The notes beneath the pieces are model-generated. The model saw only the letters and a program-made list of their open reading frames with translations, was not told the DNA's origin and ran no database searches. The translations under genes were made by a program, and so were the position numbers. From Pseudohongiella sp. (GTDB lineage Bacteria; Pseudomonadota; Gammaproteobacteria; Pseudomonadales; Pseudohongiellaceae), in assembly GCA_030696315.1 (NCBI GenBank), contig JAUYSM010000085.1, positions 1 to 62,139 of the forward strand: DNA of 62,139 bases. The letters run 5' to 3'. Position 1 is the first letter of the stretch, and every line of letters starts with the position of its first letter. Shown piece after piece: positions 1 through 9,620 of the stretch.

Positions 1-258
1 CATCCAGTCAAGGCCGTAATTTCTGGCCATCAGAGCATTCATCGGAATAGGGTAGATGGCATCGCCTGCCAGCACCGGAGTGGGCGGGTTAGTTTCCTGA
101 TTCCAGCCCACGCTGTATCGGCTGTGAACATGGTGATCACCTGCCAACCAGCGCTCTTCAGTGTCCTGATTGCCACTGATTGAAGCACTGTTGGTGATCA
201 GAAAAGCGGTTGTTGATGTGATAACCAACGCTGAGCCTAACACTTGAAACGTTTTCAT
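1..258 (-). CDS. PHP-domain metal-dependent phosphoesterase, exported (3' part beyond window)
   Basis: Only the first 86 codons lie in the window; the gene runs off the left edge. The reading frame starts at the ATG at 258-256, behind a GGGAG ribosome site. It opens with a hydrophobic N-terminal stretch (residues about 5-24) that looks like a signal peptide or anchor. Then comes the motif WLAGDHHVHSRYS, the first metal-binding motif (HxH) of the PHP family, whose members hydrolyse phosphoesters with a polynuclear metal centre. It starts 16 bases after the stop of the upstream purple-acid-phosphatase-like gene, so the two are probably co-transcribed. Substrate unknown. The family call rests on one motif and the length is unknown. 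Confidence 0.75.
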   Translation of the reverse strand, partial: MKTFQVLGSALVITSTTAFLITNSASISGNQDTEERWLAGDHHVHSRYSVGWNQETNPPTPVLAGDAIYPIPMNALMARNYGLDWM

Positions 259-274
259 AGGGTTACTCCCGGCA

Positions 275-1717
275 TCAATGCGCGTGGTCCACATCGAGTT
301 CTGTATGACTGTTGCCGCCCCAGCAACTGGAGCCTGTTCGTTCTTCCGGATTGGTGCACAAGCGTTGTGGTGTGTCAGGACGTTTGTCGATCACGCGCTT
401 GCTGCCATCTGCCTGTCGTTCAATATCAAACGCATCATACAATTGGCCGGTGACAGTGCGCGCCTGATAGATAATTTTCTCAGGCGTAAACTCTATAACC
501 TGGAACAACTGTGTGTCTTCAGCCAGCCTGTCCATCGTCTCGGGCGCTGAATCGCCGATCATATACATTTTTGGGCCAGACACCGAGACCACATACATGG
601 GTCCCGCGCCGTTCAATTGACCGGAAGCGCCTGATGCCACATTTTCTCCGCGACCATAGGTGTGGTCATGTCCTTGCAGGACCAGATCAACATTAAACTC
701 ATCAAACAGCGGCTGCCAGTGTTCGCGCAAGCGCGGATTATCTCTGCCAAGTGACACAGAGAACATCGGGTGGTGATAGGTGACCACCGTCCAGTTGTTC
801 GGGTTGTTGCTCAACGTTTCACGCAACCAGGTGGCCTGAACCTGCATCATCTCGTCGCTCTGCAAGGCCTGCTGAGAGTCGAGCGCAATGTAGCGTACAC
901 CCTGATAGTCCATATAAAAAACGGTACTCATTAACTCAGCAGGCCCATTGCCTGCTGCCGGCAAATGCACGGGCCATTGCGGGATCAGCAACCGAGGACC
1001 TGACTCCTGAGCCCGGTATTCGTGGTTACCCGGCGCAGCGACGTTAACAATCATGCTGTTGATAAAACTGCCGGCATCAAACCATTCACCCCATTCATCA
1101 TCATGGTTATCACCGGCACTGGAGTTGACCAGATCGCCGGCATGCACCATCACCTGCGCTCTGGGCGCCGTGCTGAAGGCTTCACGAATCACCCGGGAGA
1201 AATGCGCTTTCACTGCGTTTTGTGCATCACCAAAATAGATGGCGGTATGCGGGGCAGTATCATCCGATGCCGTGCGAAACTGAAACCACTCGCTCCAGGT
1301 TTCATCACCCCGGACTCGGTATGCGTATAGGGTGTCAGGCGCCAGATTCTCAAATACCACCTGATGATGCCGGCCTTCACCGTTCATGGTGTCCAGTGTT
1401 GAATTGTTGCCTTTGACAAGTTCTGCAGTCAAATGCAGTGCGGGTGAATCGCCGGCAACACTGATTTGCGCATAACTGTCCACAATCGCCGTATGCGTTC
1501 GCCAGCTTACCGATTGGCTGATGGCGGGGTTTTGGGTGGCGGTCAGGATGATTCTGTCTGGAAAGGAATCCGGTTGATAGGGGTTCTGGCCGGCAGGGAC
1601 CAGAGTATTCTGGCCATGAACAGGGCTGCATAAAATCGCAGCCAGTAATAAACAGTAGGGTTTGTTGAGGCGGTAAAAGCCGGTCAAACGCGCATAACGC
1701 GCATAAATTGAAGGCAT
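275..1717 (-). CDS. Exported purple acid phosphatase-like metallophosphoesterase
   Basis: A protein of 480 residues with an N-terminal signal peptide ending near PVHGQ, an N-terminal Fn3-like domain (about residues 45-150) and a calcineurin-type phosphoesterase domain. The metal-ligand blocks appear in order: FGD (about 162-164), AGDLVN (193-198), GNHE (230-233), a double His in TYHHP (about 315), and GHDHTYGR (349-352). This is the layout of bacterial purple acid phosphatases, which release phosphate from esters in the periplasm or outside the cell. I chose the ATG at 1717 over the upstream one at 1747 because an AAGGAAG site lies just before it and the signal peptide then starts cleanly. 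First gene of a likely operon with the PHP phosphoesterase. Confidence 0.85.
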   Translation of the reverse strand: MPSIYARYARLTGFYRLNKPYCLLLAAILCSPVHGQNTLVPAGQNPYQPDSFPDRIILTATQNPAISQSVSWRTHTAIVDSYAQISVAGDSPALHLTAELVKGNNSTLDTMNGEGRHHQVVFENLAPDTLYAYRVRGDETWSEWFQFRTASDDTAPHTAIYFGDAQNAVKAHFSRVIREAFSTAPRAQVMVHAGDLVNSSAGDNHDDEWGEWFDAGSFINSMIVNVAAPGNHEYRAQESGPRLLIPQWPVHLPAAGNGPAELMSTVFYMDYQGVRYIALDSQQALQSDEMMQVQATWLRETLSNNPNNWTVVTYHHPMFSVSLGRDNPRLREHWQPLFDEFNVDLVLQGHDHTYGRGENVASGASGQLNGAGPMYVVSVSGPKMYMIGDSAPETMDRLAEDTQLFQVIEFTPEKIIYQARTVTGQLYDAFDIERQADGSKRVIDKRPDTPQRLCTNPEERTGSSCWGGNSHTELDVDHAH

Positions 1718-1799
1718 GATGGTGATTCTTCCTTTGTCAGAATCCACACATCCTAGTGCGCTTAAATGACAGATTTACGAATCACCTGGAATCAGCCGA

Positions 1800-3383
1800 T
1801 CAAAAAATACCCTGGCTCCTTAAATATTCTTCATAGTTACCTTTGAAGTCGATCAGACCAGCAGGCTGCATATCAATAATGCGTGTGGCCAGGGAGCTCA
1901 CAAACTCGCGGTCATGACTGACAAAAATCAGCGTGCCAGGGTAATTCTCCAGCGCAAGGTTCAATGCCTCGATTGACTCCATATCAAGGTGGTTGGTGGG
2001 TTCGTCCATGATCAACACATTGGGGTTAATCAGACTGAATTTGCCAAACAACATGCGTGCTTTTTCGCCACCGGACAGAACCGGTAAGGTTTTATTAACA
2101 TCGTCGTTTGAGAACAACATCCGGCCAAGCGCAGAGCGCACCAGTTGCTGATCGCCTTTTGTCCACTGTTTCATCCAGTCAAACAGGCTGATTTCTTCTA
2201 CAAATTCGCCACCATGATCCTGAGCAAAATAGCCTATATCAGCCTGTTCTGCCCATTTCAGTTTGCCGGTGTCCAAAGGTACTTCTTGCATCATGCAACG
2301 CAGCAGCGTGGTCTTACCCGCACCGTTAGGGCCAATAATAGCAACCCGTTCGCCAGCTTCAATTTGTAAACCCAGTTTAGAGAACAAAGGTTTATCAAAC
2401 GATTTGCCTGCGTTTTCCATGATCAGGGCTTGTCTGTGCAGGCGCTTATTTTCCGTAAACCGGATATAAGGACTGACGCGACTTGAAGGTTTTACGTCTT
2501 CCAGTTGAATCTTTTCAATCTGACGGGCACGAGAGGTTGCCTGCTTGGCTTTGGACGCGTTGGCAGAAAAGCGGCTGACAAACGCCTGGAGTTCAGAAAT
2601 CTGGTTTTTCTTTTTGGCGTTTTCACTGAGCAGGCGTTCACGGGCTTGCGTCGATGCCATCATAAAATCATCGTAATTGCCTGGGTAGACACGCAATTCA
2701 CCATAATCCATGTCCGCAATATTGGTGCAGACTGCATTCAGAAAGTGGCGGTCGTGCGAAATGATAATGATGGTGCTGTTACGTTGGTTCAGGATCTGCT
2801 CAAGCCAACGAATGGTATTGATATCGAGGTTGTTGGTAGGTTCGTCCAGCAGCAACACATCAGGATCGGAAAACAACGCCTGAGCCAGCAATACACGCAG
2901 TTTCCAGCCCGGCGCTATCGAACTCATCAGCCCGGTATGTTGCTCCAATGGAATGTCCAGGCCTAACAATAACTCGCTGGCACGCGATTCGGCGGTATAA
3001 CCATCCATCTCGGCAAACGGCTCTTCGAGTTCGGCAACAGCCATGCCGTCAGCTTCCGTCATGTCTTCGAGCGCATAAATCCGATCGCGCTCTGATTTGA
3101 TTTTCCACAACTCTTCATGGCCCATGATGACGGTATCGAGCACCGTAAACTGTTCATAAGCAAACTGATCCTGGCGCAACTTACCCAGACGCACATCCGG
3201 TTCAAGCATCACCTGGCCGCTGGTAGGCACCAAATCGTTGCCGAGAATCTTCATGAATGTGGACTTGCCACAGCCGTTGGCACCAATCAAACCATAACGT
3301 TTGCCTTTGGCGAATTTGACGGACACATTCTCAAACAGAGGTTTGGATCCGAACTGCATGGTGAGGTTGGCGGTGGAAATCAC
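1800..3383 (-). CDS. ybiT: ABC-F family ATPase, YbiT-like
   Basis: A soluble protein of 527 residues with two ABC ATPase domains and no membrane segments. Walker A motifs are GANGCGKST (near residue 35) and GPNGAGKTT (near 350). The second domain has a standard [14 protein letters not shown] signature, while the first carries the altered [15 protein letters not shown] form typical of YbiT. Both Walker B motifs end in DEPTN(N/H)LD. A charged linker rich in Lys/Arg sits between the domains (about 240-310), as in ABC-F proteins. These bind the ribosomal E site and influence translation elongation or antibiotic protection; the exact role of YbiT is poorly known. It is divergent from the M16 peptidase gene. 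Confidence 0.93.
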   Translation of the reverse strand: MISTANLTMQFGSKPLFENVSVKFAKGKRYGLIGANGCGKSTFMKILGNDLVPTSGQVMLEPDVRLGKLRQDQFAYEQFTVLDTVIMGHEELWKIKSERDRIYALEDMTEADGMAVAELEEPFAEMDGYTAESRASELLLGLDIPLEQHTGLMSSIAPGWKLRVLLAQALFSDPDVLLLDEPTNNLDINTIRWLEQILNQRNSTIIIISHDRHFLNAVCTNIADMDYGELRVYPGNYDDFMMASTQARERLLSENAKKKNQISELQAFVSRFSANASKAKQATSRARQIEKIQLEDVKPSSRVSPYIRFTENKRLHRQALIMENAGKSFDKPLFSKLGLQIEAGERVAIIGPNGAGKTTLLRCMMQEVPLDTGKLKWAEQADIGYFAQDHGGEFVEEISLFDWMKQWTKGDQQLVRSALGRMLFSNDDVNKTLPVLSGGEKARMLFGKFSLINPNVLIMDEPTNHLDMESIEALNLALENYPGTLIFVSHDREFVSSLATRIIDMQPAGLIDFKGNYEEYLRSQGIF

Positions 3384-3540
3384 GGGGGGCTCGATGCTGG
3401 CGGTAAATTAAGGCGCGCATACTAGCAGAAACTGTGCTCAAAAGGCATCGCAGCGTTTTCATCAGGGTGACTGCGTTGTTATTGTTATTCAGTTGCGACT
3501 GTGGAAACATTCAGGCAGACAATTCACCGGGGATTTAATT

Positions 3541-6435
3541 ATGGTACGCATGATCACTCTGGCTGTTTCAGCAGCCTTCCTGATTGCCTGCTCTGGCAAC
3601 GACAATGATCCCGGCGATACAACAGCCACGGGCATGGTTGCTGAAACGCAGATGCCTGAAAGCCAACTTCAAGCGACAGAGATTGTTACTCGCAGTGAGG
3701 GTGATATCCGCATTGATTACAAAAAATATGTGCTGGCAAACGGCTTGACGGTGCTCCTGCACGAAGACAAGTCAGATCCGCTGGTCCATCTCAACGTTAC
3801 CTACCATGTAGGTTCAGCGCGCGAAGAAGCGCAGCGCTCTGGGTTTGCGCATTTTTTTGAACACATGATGTTCCAAGGCTCAGCCAATATTGGTGACGAT
3901 GAGCATTTTCGTATTGTGACGGAAAGTGGTGGCACGCTGAACGGCAGTACAAACGCCGACCGCACCAATTACTTCCAGACCGTGCCTGGTAATCAGCTTG
4001 AAACTGTCTTATGGCTGGAAGCTGATCGCATGGGCTTTTTGCTGGAGGCCGTGACACAAGAGAAATTTGAAAACCAGCGCGCCACCGTTAAAAACGAACG
4101 CGGTCAGAATTATGATAACCGGGCATACGGTCTGGTTTATGAAAAAACACTGGCTGCGCTCTATCCCTCAGGGCACCCCTATTCATGGCCAGTCATTGGC
4201 TATCTCGATGATCTGGATTCCGCCACGCTGGATGATCTGAAACACTTTTTTCTGCGCTGGTACGGCCCCAACAATGCGACGCTGATCATCGCTGGCGACT
4301 TCGAAGAACAGGCAGCATTGGCGTTGCTTGATAAATATTTTGGCAGCATTCCCCCTGGCCCAGCCGTTGAAAGGGTAGTGCCTGAAGCAGTGACACTGGA
4401 TAGTGACCGATACATCTCGTATGTTGACCGTTATATCCGCTTCCCGATGTTGTCGATTTCATTTCCGACAGTGCCTTATTCACATCCGGATCGCACCGCA
4501 CTCGCCGCATTGGCCAGTATTATTGGCAACGGCAAAAACTCATTATTTTATAAGCAGTTTGTGGTCAACAATCGTGCAATTGCGGCCAGCGCCTCGCATA
4601 GCAGCCTGGAGTTGGCCGGCAGCTTGCGGTTTGACGTACAGCCGTATCCTGGTGCAGAACTCGCCGAATTTGAGCAAGAAATCCGCGGATTACTTGCTGC
4701 ATTTAACAGTGACTCGATCTCTGATGATGACCTGGAAACGTTTAAAGGGCAGAGTGAAGCGGCCTTGATTAATGCACTCAGCAGCGTGTCTGGTAAAGCC
4801 GCACGTTTGGCGATGTACGACTATCTGGTGGATAACCCCGATTATTTGCCTGTTGAAATCGACGCAATCCGACGCCTGACGCGTGACGACATACTCAGAG
4901 TTTTTAATACCTACGTGGCTGGCAAGCCAGCGGTGTTGATGAGTGTATTGAGTCAGGACAAACCGGAAGGCCTTGCGAGCCCGGACAACTTTACACCCCA
5001 GAGCGCATTGGCTGTTACGGACTCTGCGCTCGACGAACTTGAACCAAGGCCGGTAAGCGACGTCTTTGATCGTTCCGTGCAACCAGCACCCGGCCCTGCG
5101 CCTGAGTTGGAGGTTCCGCCGTTCTGGCAGGTAACACTTGCCAATGGTGCAGAGCTTATCGGATCGCAAAGCAATGAGATTCCATCGGTGACTTTGCAGT
5201 TTGAATTTGAGGGCGGACATCTACTGAATCCGGCAGACAAATACGGCCTGGCTGCACTGACCGCATCCATGATGAACGAAGGCACCCAGCAGCTCAGCGC
5301 AGAACAGTTTGAAATTGCTTTGCAAAAACTGGGCAGCACCCTGACTGTCAGCGCGGGCCGGGAAAACATGGTAGTCACGCTGACGTCCTTAAGCCGGAAT
5401 TTACCAGCCACCTTGTTGTTACTGGAGCAACGTTTGCTTGCATCAGATTTGAACGAGGAAAGTCTGGGCCGTTTGCGCAGACAACAGATAGAGTCATTGC
5501 AGGCGGCGCAACAACAGCCCAACAGCATCGCCAACAATGTATATAACACCTTGTTGTATGGCAAAAACCATGCTTTTGCCGTGTCGGATGAAGGCACCGT
5601 CGAGTCGCTTGAGTCCATTACACTGGCCGACGTCCAGGCTTTTTCAAGAGATGCGTTTGCCAGTGCCGCATTAAAAATAGTCGCAGTGGGCGATGTTGAT
5701 CAGGCCAGTTTGGTATCGGGCTTGAGTTTTCTGGATGGTCTGAAGAGGGAGGCGCTGTCGATTGTTGAGGTGCCTTCGGCTGCGCCGGCATCAGAAACAA
5801 CACTGTACCTGGTAGATAAGCCGGGCGCCGCCCAATCAGAGATTCGAATCGGGTATGTCACTGATATGCCGTACGACGCTACCGGTGAATACTACAAAAG
5901 CACTTTGATGAATTATGTACTAGGCGCTGCGTTTACCAGCAGGATAAATCTGAACTTGAGAGAGGACAAGGGATATACCTACGGTGCCCGTAGCAGTTTT
6001 TCCAGCACGTCTTTTGCCGGGCCATTCACGGCGTCGTCAAGTGTGTTGAAAGACAGCACTGATGATTCAGTTCGCCAGTTTGTGAATGAGATTGTAGGCT
6101 ACCGCGAGCAGGGTATAAGAAATCAGGAACTTGATTTTATGCGTGCGGCGATCACACAGCGCGAAGCATTGAACTATGAAACTCCCGCGCAGAAAGCAGG
6201 TTTCTTAGGCCGAATGATCAAGTTCGATTTGCCTGCAGACGTGACTGCACAACAAACTGACATTGTTAAAAACATTACACAAACGGAGATCAACAGTCTG
6301 GCAAGTGAAAAGCTGCCTTTTGAGCGAATGGTGATACTGGTTGTTGGTGACAAAGCAGTGATAGAGGCACCGCTTCGCGCCTTAGGATATCCAATGTTTG
6401 AGTTGGATGTATCGGGCAACCCGATAACCCAATAA
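3541..6435 (+). CDS. M16 family zinc metallopeptidase, predicted lipoprotein
   Basis: A 964-residue protein made of two tandem M16 (pitrilysin/insulinase) units. The first carries the inverted zinc motif HFFEH (H104, E107, H108) with a downstream glutamate in KNERGQ (E186) at the spacing expected for the third zinc ligand. The second half lacks the motif, as usual for the non-catalytic partner unit of these clam-shell proteases. The N-terminus has a short hydrophobic segment ending in LIAC, a lipobox, so the protein is probably lipid-anchored and acts on peptides in the periplasm. I chose the ATG at 3541 because a GGGGA site precedes it and the lipoprotein signal begins there; the frame opens 48 bases earlier. 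Confidence 0.9.
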   Translation: MVRMITLAVSAAFLIACSGNDNDPGDTTATGMVAETQMPESQLQATEIVTRSEGDIRIDYKKYVLANGLTVLLHEDKSDPLVHLNVTYHVGSAREEAQRSGFAHFFEHMMFQGSANIGDDEHFRIVTESGGTLNGSTNADRTNYFQTVPGNQLETVLWLEADRMGFLLEAVTQEKFENQRATVKNERGQNYDNRAYGLVYEKTLAALYPSGHPYSWPVIGYLDDLDSATLDDLKHFFLRWYGPNNATLIIAGDFEEQAALALLDKYFGSIPPGPAVERVVPEAVTLDSDRYISYVDRYIRFPMLSISFPTVPYSHPDRTALAALASIIGNGKNSLFYKQFVVNNRAIAASASHSSLELAGSLRFDVQPYPGAELAEFEQEIRGLLAAFNSDSISDDDLETFKGQSEAALINALSSVSGKAARLAMYDYLVDNPDYLPVEIDAIRRLTRDDILRVFNTYVAGKPAVLMSVLSQDKPEGLASPDNFTPQSALAVTDSALDELEPRPVSDVFDRSVQPAPGPAPELEVPPFWQVTLANGAELIGSQSNEIPSVTLQFEFEGGHLLNPADKYGLAALTASMMNEGTQQLSAEQFEIALQKLGSTLTVSAGRENMVVTLTSLSRNLPATLLLLEQRLLASDLNEESLGRLRRQQIESLQAAQQQPNSIANNVYNTLLYGKNHAFAVSDEGTVESLESITLADVQAFSRDAFASAALKIVAVGDVDQASLVSGLSFLDGLKREALSIVEVPSAAPASETTLYLVDKPGAAQSEIRIGYVTDMPYDATGEYYKSTLMNYVLGAAFTSRINLNLREDKGYTYGARSSFSSTSFAGPFTASSSVLKDSTDDSVRQFVNEIVGYREQGIRNQELDFMRAAITQREALNYETPAQKAGFLGRMIKFDLPADVTAQQTDIVKNITQTEINSLASEKLPFERMVILVVGDKAVIEAPLRALGYPMFELDVSGNPITQ

Positions 6436-6468
6436 AACAAGCCAGTAAATGCGCAGGCAGGCCAATCT

Positions 6469-6753
6469 CTAAACTTGTTTGGTCTGCCGCGTCTGCTGGA
6501 GAGCCGTCCATGCATGGCTTGCGACCTGTCGCAGCAATGGAACTCCCACTATTTTTATGACGGTTGGCAGTGATTTTGATAAGGCCACTCTTGTGACGAC
6601 GCCCAGTGCCAGCGCTGAAAGCGTGATTGTGATAGCCGGATGTCTGCTAATAAGCGCCAGAGGCTGTCGACTCAATTCTTGTGCACTGTGTCGCTGGCCT
6701 TCCAACTCATTTCGCAGTTGCAGTATTTGAGTCTGGCGTTCGGCTCGTCTCAT
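6469..6753 (-). CDS. Small YqjK-like protein
   Basis: A basic protein of 94 residues with a Gln/Arg-rich N-terminal helix (RRAERQTQILQLRNELEG) followed by a central hydrophobic stretch (about 40-62). Its start overlaps the stop of the upstream YqjE-like gene in an ATGA junction (6750-6753), so it is translationally coupled and last in a three-gene operon. Size, order and the RR-Q-rich start resemble YqjK in the yqjC-D-E-K cluster of enterobacteria. Sequence resemblance is weak, and the assignment leans on gene order. Function unknown. Confidence 0.6.
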   Translation of the reverse strand: MRRAERQTQILQLRNELEGQRHSAQELSRQPLALISRHPAITITLSALALGVVTRVALSKSLPTVIKIVGVPLLRQVASHAWTALQQTRQTKQV

Positions 6754-7166
6754 GGATTGTCCTGCCCACGACGAATTTCTCCAATAATCGCACTTAACTG
6801 AGTACGCGTCACCGGCAAAGACAGGCTGCGTCTATAGGTGCTGATGCGCCTAAATAACACCACCGATGCCAGAACATGAATGGCTGCAAAGACAGAAAAT
6901 CCCAATGTGGCTGATTCACTCTGCTCGTATACGATCCAGGCGGCCAGCATGCTGATCGCCACCCAGGTCATCAATAACAATGGCAGAAAAAGCAAGGTAC
7001 TCATGATCAGTCGGCCAAGGTCCTCACGCGCCAACGAGAGCTCTGCGACGGCGAGGCGAAACAGCGCACTGGTCATCACCACCAGACTTCGAAACCATTC
7101 GATACTTGCACTCAGCTCAGATTTATCAGCTTGAGTGCCCGGCTCAGATGTTGCTTCGTCCGTCAT
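6750..7166 (-). CDS. YqjE-like membrane protein (phage-holin superfamily III type)
   Basis: A 138-residue protein with an acidic, Ser/Thr-rich N-terminus, an amphipathic region, and two adjacent transmembrane helices (about 52-78 and 85-108) separated by a short polar turn. This is the pattern of the Phage_holin_3_6/YqjE family, inner-membrane proteins whose name does not imply a phage origin. Its start overlaps the previous stop by one base (TAATG at 7164-7168), and its own stop overlaps the next start. In enterobacteria YqjD and relatives are stationary-phase membrane proteins linked to ribosome binding; a similar role here is inference. Confidence 0.75.
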   Translation of the reverse strand: MTDEATSEPGTQADKSELSASIEWFRSLVVMTSALFRLAVAELSLAREDLGRLIMSTLLFLPLLLMTWVAISMLAAWIVYEQSESATLGFSVFAAIHVLASVVLFRRISTYRRSLSLPVTRTQLSAIIGEIRRGQDNP

Positions 7167-7486
7167 TATCGACGGCCCAGTAACTGCGCCAGTACAAACC
7201 CTCCCAAAAAGGCCAGCGCCACCGTAGTACCAGGTTTGGTTTTTGCCAGCTCGCTAAGCTCCTGCCCCAAATCTTGCGCTTTACTTTTACCGGCCAATAA
7301 TTGTTCAAGTGCTTCGTGCTTCAGATCAATACCGGCAGCAGTGGCTGCATTCTGAAAATGATTACGAGCTTCGAGCAGTTTATCAAAAGCCTCCATGGCG
7401 GCCGCTTTACTCGCCTCAAATTCTGCGTCAGCGGCCCTGGTTTTGTGATCCGATGTCGACGTTTTTGTAGTCTCTGCGGTAGTCAT
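7166..7486 (-). CDS. YqjD/ElaB-like (DUF883-type) tail-anchored membrane protein
   Basis: A protein of 106 residues: an Ala/Glu/Lys-rich helical body (about residues 10-75) followed by a single C-terminal transmembrane segment (TVALAFLGGFVLAQLLG) and a terminal Arg pair. This is the architecture of the YqjD/ElaB/YgaM family, tail-anchored inner-membrane proteins; in E. coli YqjD and ElaB associate with ribosomes in stationary phase. I chose the ATG at 7486 because an AGGAG sits six bases before it; two ATGs further upstream are less well placed. It is the first gene of the YqjD-E-K-like operon. Confidence 0.72.
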   Translation of the reverse strand: MTTAETTKTSTSDHKTRAADAEFEASKAAAMEAFDKLLEARNHFQNAATAAGIDLKHEALEQLLAGKSKAQDLGQELSELAKTKPGTTVALAFLGGFVLAQLLGRR

Positions 7487-7545
7487 CATGTACTCCTGAT
7501 TCATGCTGCTGAATTTAAGTTGTGTTGAGTTCTAAATATATTGCG

Positions 7546-7785
7546 TCATTTTACGCCAGACAAAATAACGTGCACTGCTTGCAGGTGCTCAGCGGCCTCG
7601 TGACCAAGGGTTGTCAGAAACCCGCCGTCCTCATGCTCTACCAGTTCCTTTGCATACAGACGTTTGGCTGCTGCGATCACTTCAGGGTCGGCATTGCTGT
7701 GAACTTTCAGGCCTACTCGGGCGCTGCTGAGATCAAATTTCATCAACAAATCAATTTCATTAATAAGATCGCTGTTCAAGTTCAT
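7546..7785 (-). CDS. TIGR02647-type small protein
   Basis: A 79-residue protein starting at the ATG at 7785, preceded by GGGGAC; the frame is open for 43 more codons upstream but that part has no ribosome site and looks non-coding. The sequence fits the small TIGR02647 family of Pseudomonas and relatives: an N-terminal LI.EID.L..F pattern, a central GLKVHS block, then AAAKRLYAK, the DGGFLT segment and a C-terminal G.EAAEHLQ..H.IL. The family is predicted to form a small winged-helix-like domain and has sometimes been called DNA-binding without proof. It stands alone, with no obvious partner. Confidence 0.75.
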   Translation of the reverse strand: MNLNSDLINEIDLLMKFDLSSARVGLKVHSNADPEVIAAAKRLYAKELVEHEDGGFLTTLGHEAAEHLQAVHVILSGVK

Positions 7786-7954
7786 TTTTTGTCCCCAACG
7801 GGTAATAGTGGTTTTTTTGGTTTGGTATTCCCCGCGCAGACCTGACGCTGGAAATCCTTTGTTTGTAATGATGAAAGTACCACAGAATCGGGTGGGCAGG
7901 TGCTGGTTTGTCACATCAATTTCTGATGTGGATCATAAATGCCCAATTTCAGGC

Positions 7955-7968
7955 GATTGTTGACAATC
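7955..7968. promoter_or_regulatory. Perfect palindrome over a TTGACA box upstream of the propionate operon
   Basis: GATTGTTGACAATC is a perfect 14-base palindrome (6-base arms, 2-base centre), 72 bases before the gntR start. It contains a consensus -35 hexamer TTGACA at 7960-7965; the matching -10 is poor (about 7984-7989). GntR/FCD regulators bind such dyads, so autoregulation of gntR-prpBC is plausible. This is inference from position. Confidence 0.5.
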
Positions 7969-8039
7969 CATAGAGAGAGGGGGATGATTGCTGCTCCTTA
8001 ACTGTCTTCGAACAGATATTTCCAAAGGATTATCTACAA

Positions 8040-8726
8040 TTGTCTGTTTCCGAAACCAAGACCACTGGTCAAACTTTATCAGATGGCGCCTTTGAGCAAA
8101 TCCAGAACGCCATAGTCAAAGGGCAGATCGCACCAGGCGCGCGGATCAGTGAGCAGTACCTGAGCAGTACCTTTGGTATTGGACGAGGCCCATTGCGTGA
8201 GGCCATTAGACGCCTTGAAGGCCGGCGTCTTGTGGTGCGGATTCCTCACGCAGGTGTGAGAGTTGCGTCACTGAGCTACGAGGAACTGATTGAGCTGTAT
8301 CATGTGCGTGAGGCGCTAGAAGGCATGGCGTGTCGCTTGGCCGCACAAAATATGACCGATGCTGAAATAACAGGCTTGCGTGAAGTGCTCGCCATGCATG
8401 AGCAGCACGGCGGACTGCAGGCCAACGAATCGTATTATCAACAGGAAGGTGACCTGGACATTCATTACCTGATCATTCAGGGCAGTAAAAATCGCACACT
8501 CAGCGAAATGTTGTGCGCAGATCTTTATCACTTGTTGCGCATGTATCGATACCGTTACTCAACGACACCGAAACGTCCGCAACAAGCGTTTGCCGAACAT
8601 CACCGTATCATTCAGGCCATTGCGGATCGTGATGGCGAACTTGCAGAAATGCTAATGCGTCGACACATCAGCGCATCCCGTCGCAATATTGAACAACGTA
8701 TGCAGGAGACAAAGTCCCATGAGTAA
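8040..8726 (+). CDS. GntR-family (FCD subfamily) regulator of the methylcitrate operon
   Basis: A 228-residue regulator with an N-terminal winged helix (about 15-80; [20 protein letters not shown] followed by [13 protein letters not shown]) and a C-terminal all-helical FCD ligand domain. The metal/ligand residues expected of FCD domains include the His of DLDIHYLI and the late HH/H positions of EHHRI and MRRHI. Such regulators commonly head prp operons and respond to methylcitrate-cycle intermediates. The start is a TTG with an AAAGGA site about ten bases upstream, so translation may be modest. Its last codons overlap prpB by eight bases, indicating co-transcription and coupling. The effector is inferred from context. 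Confidence 0.88.
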   Translation: MSVSETKTTGQTLSDGAFEQIQNAIVKGQIAPGARISEQYLSSTFGIGRGPLREAIRRLEGRRLVVRIPHAGVRVASLSYEELIELYHVREALEGMACRLAAQNMTDAEITGLREVLAMHEQHGGLQANESYYQQEGDLDIHYLIIQGSKNRTLSEMLCADLYHLLRMYRYRYSTTPKRPQQAFAEHHRIIQAIADRDGELAEMLMRRHISASRRNIEQRMQETKSHE

Positions 8727-9603
8727 AACACCAGGCCAACGCTTTCGTGATGCCGTCGCAGAAGAACATCCGTTGCAGGTGATTGGTGCTATCAATGCCA
8801 ATCATGCTCTACTGGCAAAACGCGCAGGTTTCAAAGCGATCTATCTGTCCGGCGGTGGGGTTGCAGCCGGTTCACTGGGATTACCAGACCTTGGGATCAG
8901 CGGTTTGGATGATGTACTTATTGATGTGAGACGAATCACTGACGTGTGCGACCTGCCACTGCTGGTGGATGTCGACACCGGTTTTGGAGCCAGTGCATTT
9001 AACGTGGCACGCACAGTCAAATCCATGATCAAATTTGGCGCAGCCGCCATGCACATCGAAGATCAAGTCGGCGCTAAACGCTGTGGTCACCGACCCAACA
9101 AAGAAATTGTGACGCAGCAAGAAATGGTAGACCGCATAAAAGCAGCGGTAGATGCCCGTACTGATAGTAGTTTTGTGATTATGGCACGCACCGATGCGCT
9201 GGCCGTTGAAGGGTTGAATGCGGCATTGGATCGCGCTGCGGCGTGTATTGAAGCCGGCGCTGATATGATTTTCCCTGAGGCCATCACCGAACTCGACATG
9301 TATAAAATATTTACAGATCGATTGAAGGTGCCAGTACTGGCGAACATTACCGAGTTCGGTGCGACGCCGTTGTATACAACAGAGGAACTGGCCTCGGTCA
9401 ATATTTCACTGGTGCTCTATCCGTTATCTGCTTTCCGCGCCATGAACAAAGCTGCCGAGAATGTCTATAACGCTATTCGCCGTGATGGCACACAGAAAAA
9501 CGTAATTGATACCATGCAGACACGTGCTGAACTCTATGATCGCATTGACTATCATCGTTACGAGCAGCACCTCGATTCATTGTTTGCACAACAGAAAAAA
9601 TAA
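8719..9603 (+). CDS. prpB: 2-methylisocitrate lyase
   Basis: A 294-residue member of the isocitrate lyase/PEP mutase family. It cleaves 2-methylisocitrate to pyruvate and succinate, the last step of the cytosolic methylcitrate cycle for propionyl-CoA. Visible hallmarks are LVDVDTGFG (Mg-binding Asp), AAMHIEDQV, and the catalytic loop [11 protein letters not shown] with the active-site Cys. The start at 8719 is preceded by AGGAG (8704-8708) and lies inside the end of gntR; an upstream in-frame ATG at 8689 would overlap gntR much further and is less likely. prpC follows after 17 bases. Confidence 0.95.
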   Translation: MSKTPGQRFRDAVAEEHPLQVIGAINANHALLAKRAGFKAIYLSGGGVAAGSLGLPDLGISGLDDVLIDVRRITDVCDLPLLVDVDTGFGASAFNVARTVKSMIKFGAAAMHIEDQVGAKRCGHRPNKEIVTQQEMVDRIKAAVDARTDSSFVIMARTDALAVEGLNAALDRAAACIEAGADMIFPEAITELDMYKIFTDRLKVPVLANITEFGATPLYTTEELASVNISLVLYPLSAFRAMNKAAENVYNAIRRDGTQKNVIDTMQTRAELYDRIDYHRYEQHLDSLFAQQKK

Positions 9604-9620
9604 CATCAGGAGAAACAAAA

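Noticed and set aside
4953-5618. 221-residue ORF antisense to the M16 peptidase
   Set aside because: Ser/Pro/Arg-rich composition typical of reverse-frame translation, and no ribosome site.
6750-7166. Phage holin
   Set aside because: The family name includes holin, but the gene order and neighbours match the chromosomal yqjD-E-K cluster and no phage genes are near.
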